A DNA stretch of 64,000 bases, taken from IMG/VR virus record IMGVR_UViG_3300031787_000001, positions 124,001 through 188,000 of that record. One strand, 5' to 3'. The stretch comes from a virus. Below the pieces are notes generated by a model. It was not told where the DNA came from, made no database searches, and saw only the letters and a program-made list of their open reading frames with translations. Every line of letters begins with the position of its first letter. The stretch's first letter is position 1. The position numbers and the translations under genes were made by a program. Below are positions 61,717-64,000 of the stretch, piece after piece.

Positions 61717-62541
61717 ATGAAACTATTAAAAACGGTATACGATATATTATTATTAGAATATAGTGAAAAATTAATTGGGGGTCTTGTAAATAAATTTACA
61801 GAGGAAAAACCCGATTTATCAAGTGAAATTGCTAGATTTTATATAAAAAGATTTAAAGAACTTAAGGATTCCCCAAATATTGGAGAAAAGGACATAACAA
61901 GGTATTCTTGGAATGAATTGGAAAAAGTGGTCGATAGTAACCAAAAAAGAAAAATAAAAACAGGTAAAATTGATTTAACATCAGATGACCCAAATTTAAT
62001 CTACAATAATAATGGTATTAGATTATATAAGTCAAATACATTAGAATCATGTGTAAAATATGGTGCGGGTTATAGATTTTGTATATCATCAAGAGGTTTA
62101 AAGAATCAATATCATGAATATAGGGTACATAAAGGAGGTACGATATATTTCATTTTCAACGATAATTTACCAAAAGAAATGGATGATCAAAGTAATTTTG
62201 GTGATCCGAGACATGTAATGGTTATTATTGTTTATAAAAACAAATACACAGTAACCGACGCCACAAATAGACAGGAAGAAGAATATTATAATTTAGAGGA
62301 TATGGTTAAAAAATATCCTTGGATTGGTGAGATAAAAAATTATCTTGTTGAGGTTAAACCAAAAAACTTCGACACCGAATTAATGAATTTAAAAAGAAAT
62401 TACGAAAAAGATAAAAGAGAAATCGAATCTCAGTTACAAAATGATCCGACCAACAACGAACTAATTTTTAAATTAGATGACTTAACAAAAAACTTTAGAT
62501 CTGAAGTTCAAAAATTAAGAATTGAATTTAATAAATTTTAA
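61717..62541 (+). CDS. Tagged protein (MKLLKTVYDILLLE type)
   Basis: 274 aa. Tag MKLLKTVYDILLLEYSE. The body has LESCVKYGAGYRFCISSRGL, GTIYFIFNDNLP and VMVIIVYKNKYTVTDATNR, a block that I recall from virion-associated proteins of large phages, plus a coiled-coil end (NLKRNYEKDKREIESQLQND). Shares the late ATATTTAT signal with the left module although 45 kb away. Confidence 0.8.
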   Translation: MKLLKTVYDILLLEYSEKLIGGLVNKFTEEKPDLSSEIARFYIKRFKELKDSPNIGEKDITRYSWNELEKVVDSNQKRKIKTGKIDLTSDDPNLIYNNNGIRLYKSNTLESCVKYGAGYRFCISSRGLKNQYHEYRVHKGGTIYFIFNDNLPKEMDDQSNFGDPRHVMVIIVYKNKYTVTDATNRQEEEYYNLEDMVKKYPWIGEIKNYLVEVKPKNFDTELMNLKRNYEKDKREIESQLQNDPTNNELIFKLDDLTKNFRSEVQKLRIEFNKF

Positions 62542-62987
62542 TTTTTTCTTTTCGGTGGATTAAAGTTTCTTCTTAACCATTCAATCAATGGAATTGCGTC
62601 TGTAAATGGGCCACCGAATGGTGGGTAATTTTCATTAGAATATTCCTCATAAATTTCATCCCATTTTTCATTTGATATCATATTTTCATATGATTCTCTA
62701 AGATTTGAATTTGGGTCTTCCGGATTTTCCAAAGAATCCATAAAAATAGACATATCTCTCTCAAGTAATTCTAACATACCAATTCTTTGTAATATTTTCG
62801 CCCTGTATAAAGTTTGATCACTTAAATAAATTTTAATGATGTCGAAAATAACATTGGAACCTATATCTGATTCTAAACAATAAAGTTCATCTTCTGGATG
62901 AAGTTGTATTTCATTTTTTGTTTTGTCTTTAATTGATTCGTATTTTACAAACCAATTTTGATCTTTTTTAATTAACAAACCGACCAT
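62538..62987 (-). CDS. Hypothetical protein
   Basis: 149 aa. Beta start (MVGLLIKKDQNWFVKYESI), then acidic helical region and a basic end (LRRNFNPPKRKN). 4-nt overlap with the stop of 61717. Unrecognised. Confidence 0.76.
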   Translation of the reverse strand: MVGLLIKKDQNWFVKYESIKDKTKNEIQLHPEDELYCLESDIGSNVIFDIIKIYLSDQTLYRAKILQRIGMLELLERDMSIFMDSLENPEDPNSNLRESYENMISNEKWDEIYEEYSNENYPPFGGPFTDAIPLIEWLRRNFNPPKRKN

Positions 62988-62988
62988 A

Positions 62989-63267
62989 TTATTTATATAT
63001 TTTTACCGCATACATTTGACCTCTTCTATGATAATGAGTTATTGATATGGCATATATCTCAGGTTGATCAACAATGTAAATCATATTATCAACCCTATCA
63101 TTACTTAAAATATGGTAATTTTCGTTTATTTCTTTATAGTATCCAATTTCATTATCACCCGTAATATCTAAACTATCTTTACTTAATTCCTGATAAGTTT
63201 GAATGTTATCTAAATTAGGTTTAAATATGTCTTCGGGTAAATAGGAAAACACCTCTTGTATTGTCAT
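62989..63267 (-). CDS. Small acidic hypothetical protein
   Basis: 92 aa. MTIQEVFSYLPEDIFKPNLD; beta end with RRGQMYAVKIYK. Unrecognised. Start overlaps the stop of 63264. Confidence 0.74.
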   Translation of the reverse strand: MTIQEVFSYLPEDIFKPNLDNIQTYQELSKDSLDITGDNEIGYYKEINENYHILSNDRVDNMIYIVDQPEIYAISITHYHRRGQMYAVKIYK

Positions 63268-63551
63268 ATTTTTGCTTTTTTATAAACAAGTTTTATTGTG
63301 TCACCAATTTTATAAATATCTCTTCTTGTTGTTGTAAACTTGAAATCACAATCTGTGATATACACATATTTTGGTTCGATGTCCATTACAGATACTTGTG
63401 GTAATCTATAAAACGTATCTATAATACAATTCTCCACACGGTCACCCTCTTCAATTTTTGGTGGATCAACACATCCAACAAATAATATTGCGAATATTAA
63501 AACTGCGATAAACCAAATAATAACAATGTAAGTAAATAAATTCTTTTTCAT
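63264..63551 (-). CDS. Lipoprotein or single-pass membrane protein
   Basis: 95 aa. Hydrophobic N-terminus (TYIVIIWFIAVLIFAILFVG) ending GCVDPP, a possible lipobox; then an extracytoplasmic beta-rich domain with one Cys pair. Unknown role. Confidence 0.74.
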   Translation of the reverse strand: MKKNLFTYIVIIWFIAVLIFAILFVGCVDPPKIEEGDRVENCIIDTFYRLPQVSVMDIEPKYVYITDCDFKFTTTRRDIYKIGDTIKLVYKKAKI

Positions 63552-63552
63552 T

Positions 63553-63894
63553 TTATAAAAATATTTGAGTTAAAATTATTAACAGACCCAAGAATAAACA
63601 TATATAACTTTTTAATGTTAGAGGTTCGTTAAATATTAAAACACTTAACCATGTGAAAACTATCACACCAATACCAAAACCAATAAGTCTAGATGGCCAT
63701 ATTTGTCCATCATAACCATCAATGAGATAATTGGTTGATTTTATAAAAAACCAACCTATCGGGATACTTGACAACAGGACTAACCAAAAATACTTTTTAT
63801 TCCAATCATATTTGTAGGAACATTGTAACTGTAAAAATGTTGCAACTTGCCCGAGTATCCCGTAAAATACACCAAGTATTATTTTATAATTCAT
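63553..63894 (-). CDS. Four-helix membrane protein, SMR/EamA-like
   Basis: 113 aa with four helices. The last two (IGFGIGVIVFTWLSVLIFNE, LTLKSYICLFLGLLIILTQI) and overall size resemble small multidrug-resistance or half-EamA proteins of Bacteroidota. Glu within the membrane-entry loop is not clear, so transport activity is uncertain. Confidence 0.74.
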   Translation of the reverse strand: MNYKIILGVFYGILGQVATFLQLQCSYKYDWNKKYFWLVLLSSIPIGWFFIKSTNYLIDGYDGQIWPSRLIGFGIGVIVFTWLSVLIFNEPLTLKSYICLFLGLLIILTQIFL

Positions 63895-64000
63895 TTGTTA
63901 TTTTTTCTAACTCTTGGTATGTTTTATTTGTTTCTTCTTTAAGAAAATGTAATTTAGAATGAGATAGATTTTTATATTGCGATAACATATATAAAATTGA
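63884..64000 (-). CDS. Partial small protein at the right edge
   Basis: A helical frame (MLSQYKNLSHSKLHFLKEET, then NKTYQELEKITNEL) whose first ATG is at 63988; the frame stays open to the window edge, so the true start may lie outside. Its stop overlaps the start of 63553. Confidence 0.5.
   Translation of the reverse strand, partial: SILYMLSQYKNLSHSKLHFLKEETNKTYQELEKITNEL

Overview
This window looks like an interior segment of a large, AT-rich tailed phage that infects a Bacteroidota host. At least 38 promoters match the Bacteroidota primary-sigma pair TTTG / ~20 nt / TATATTTG, ribosome-binding sites of the Shine-Dalgarno type are essentially absent, and the gene content is phage-like: endolysin-type hydrolase, GP88, DUF932, Api92-like, ParB-like and many small orphan genes. 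No portal, capsid or tail gene is present, so this is only part of a genome. The T4-like inference rests on head-protein processing signals, not on structural genes.

Region A (1-16.6 kb, almost all on the minus strand) is a cargo module. About seventeen proteins with unrelated bodies share a few kinds of short N-terminal tag: an ITESQ type, an FTITESE type, an NLQE..RIK.MMGL type and a short MK-L-EIL type. Most tags end at, or soon before, an (L/I)xE site, the consensus cut by T4-type prohead proteases. I read the tags as capsid-targeting sequences. Their bodies include a peptidoglycan-binding/phosphatase protein, an HD hydrolase, a CCA-adding enzyme, a flavodoxin-type reductase, a pterin dehydratase-like protein, a kinase-like protein, a DnaJ-type zinc finger, a Tae4-like peptidoglycan amidase, a P-loop kinase, a GNAT acetyltransferase and a PD-(D/E)XK nuclease. 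This would be a set of enzymes packed in the head and delivered with the DNA. First genes of these runs are preceded by ATATTTAT, a candidate late signal.

Region B (16.6-17.9 kb) is a switch region: a G-tract-rich stretch, a pair of 39-nt direct repeats, and divergent promoters.

Region C (17.9-49 kb, plus strand) is an early accessory region of many short transcription units. Each is built as promoter, one to several small genes, intrinsic terminator, then a dispersed imperfect palindrome (arms ending TGTGGC / GCCACA) before the next promoter. Recognisable products are small lipoproteins, membrane microproteins, a DUF4314 protein, DUF932, a SprT-like protease, a ParB-like protein, a lone OmpR-type winged helix, GP88, Api92-like, a cytosine-5 methyltransferase, a PH-domain membrane protein and an AP2-like DNA-binding protein.

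Region D (49.4-64 kb, mostly minus) holds compact operons with ATGA overlaps: a four-member TAVEWL family, a 144-nt tRNA-like RNA with an oversized insert where the anticodon arm should be, a HAD phosphatase, GDP-mannose dehydratase plus GDP-fucose synthase, an endolysin-like hydrolase, a DUF3445 haem demethylase-like protein, more lipoproteins, and a further tagged plus-strand gene at 61717.
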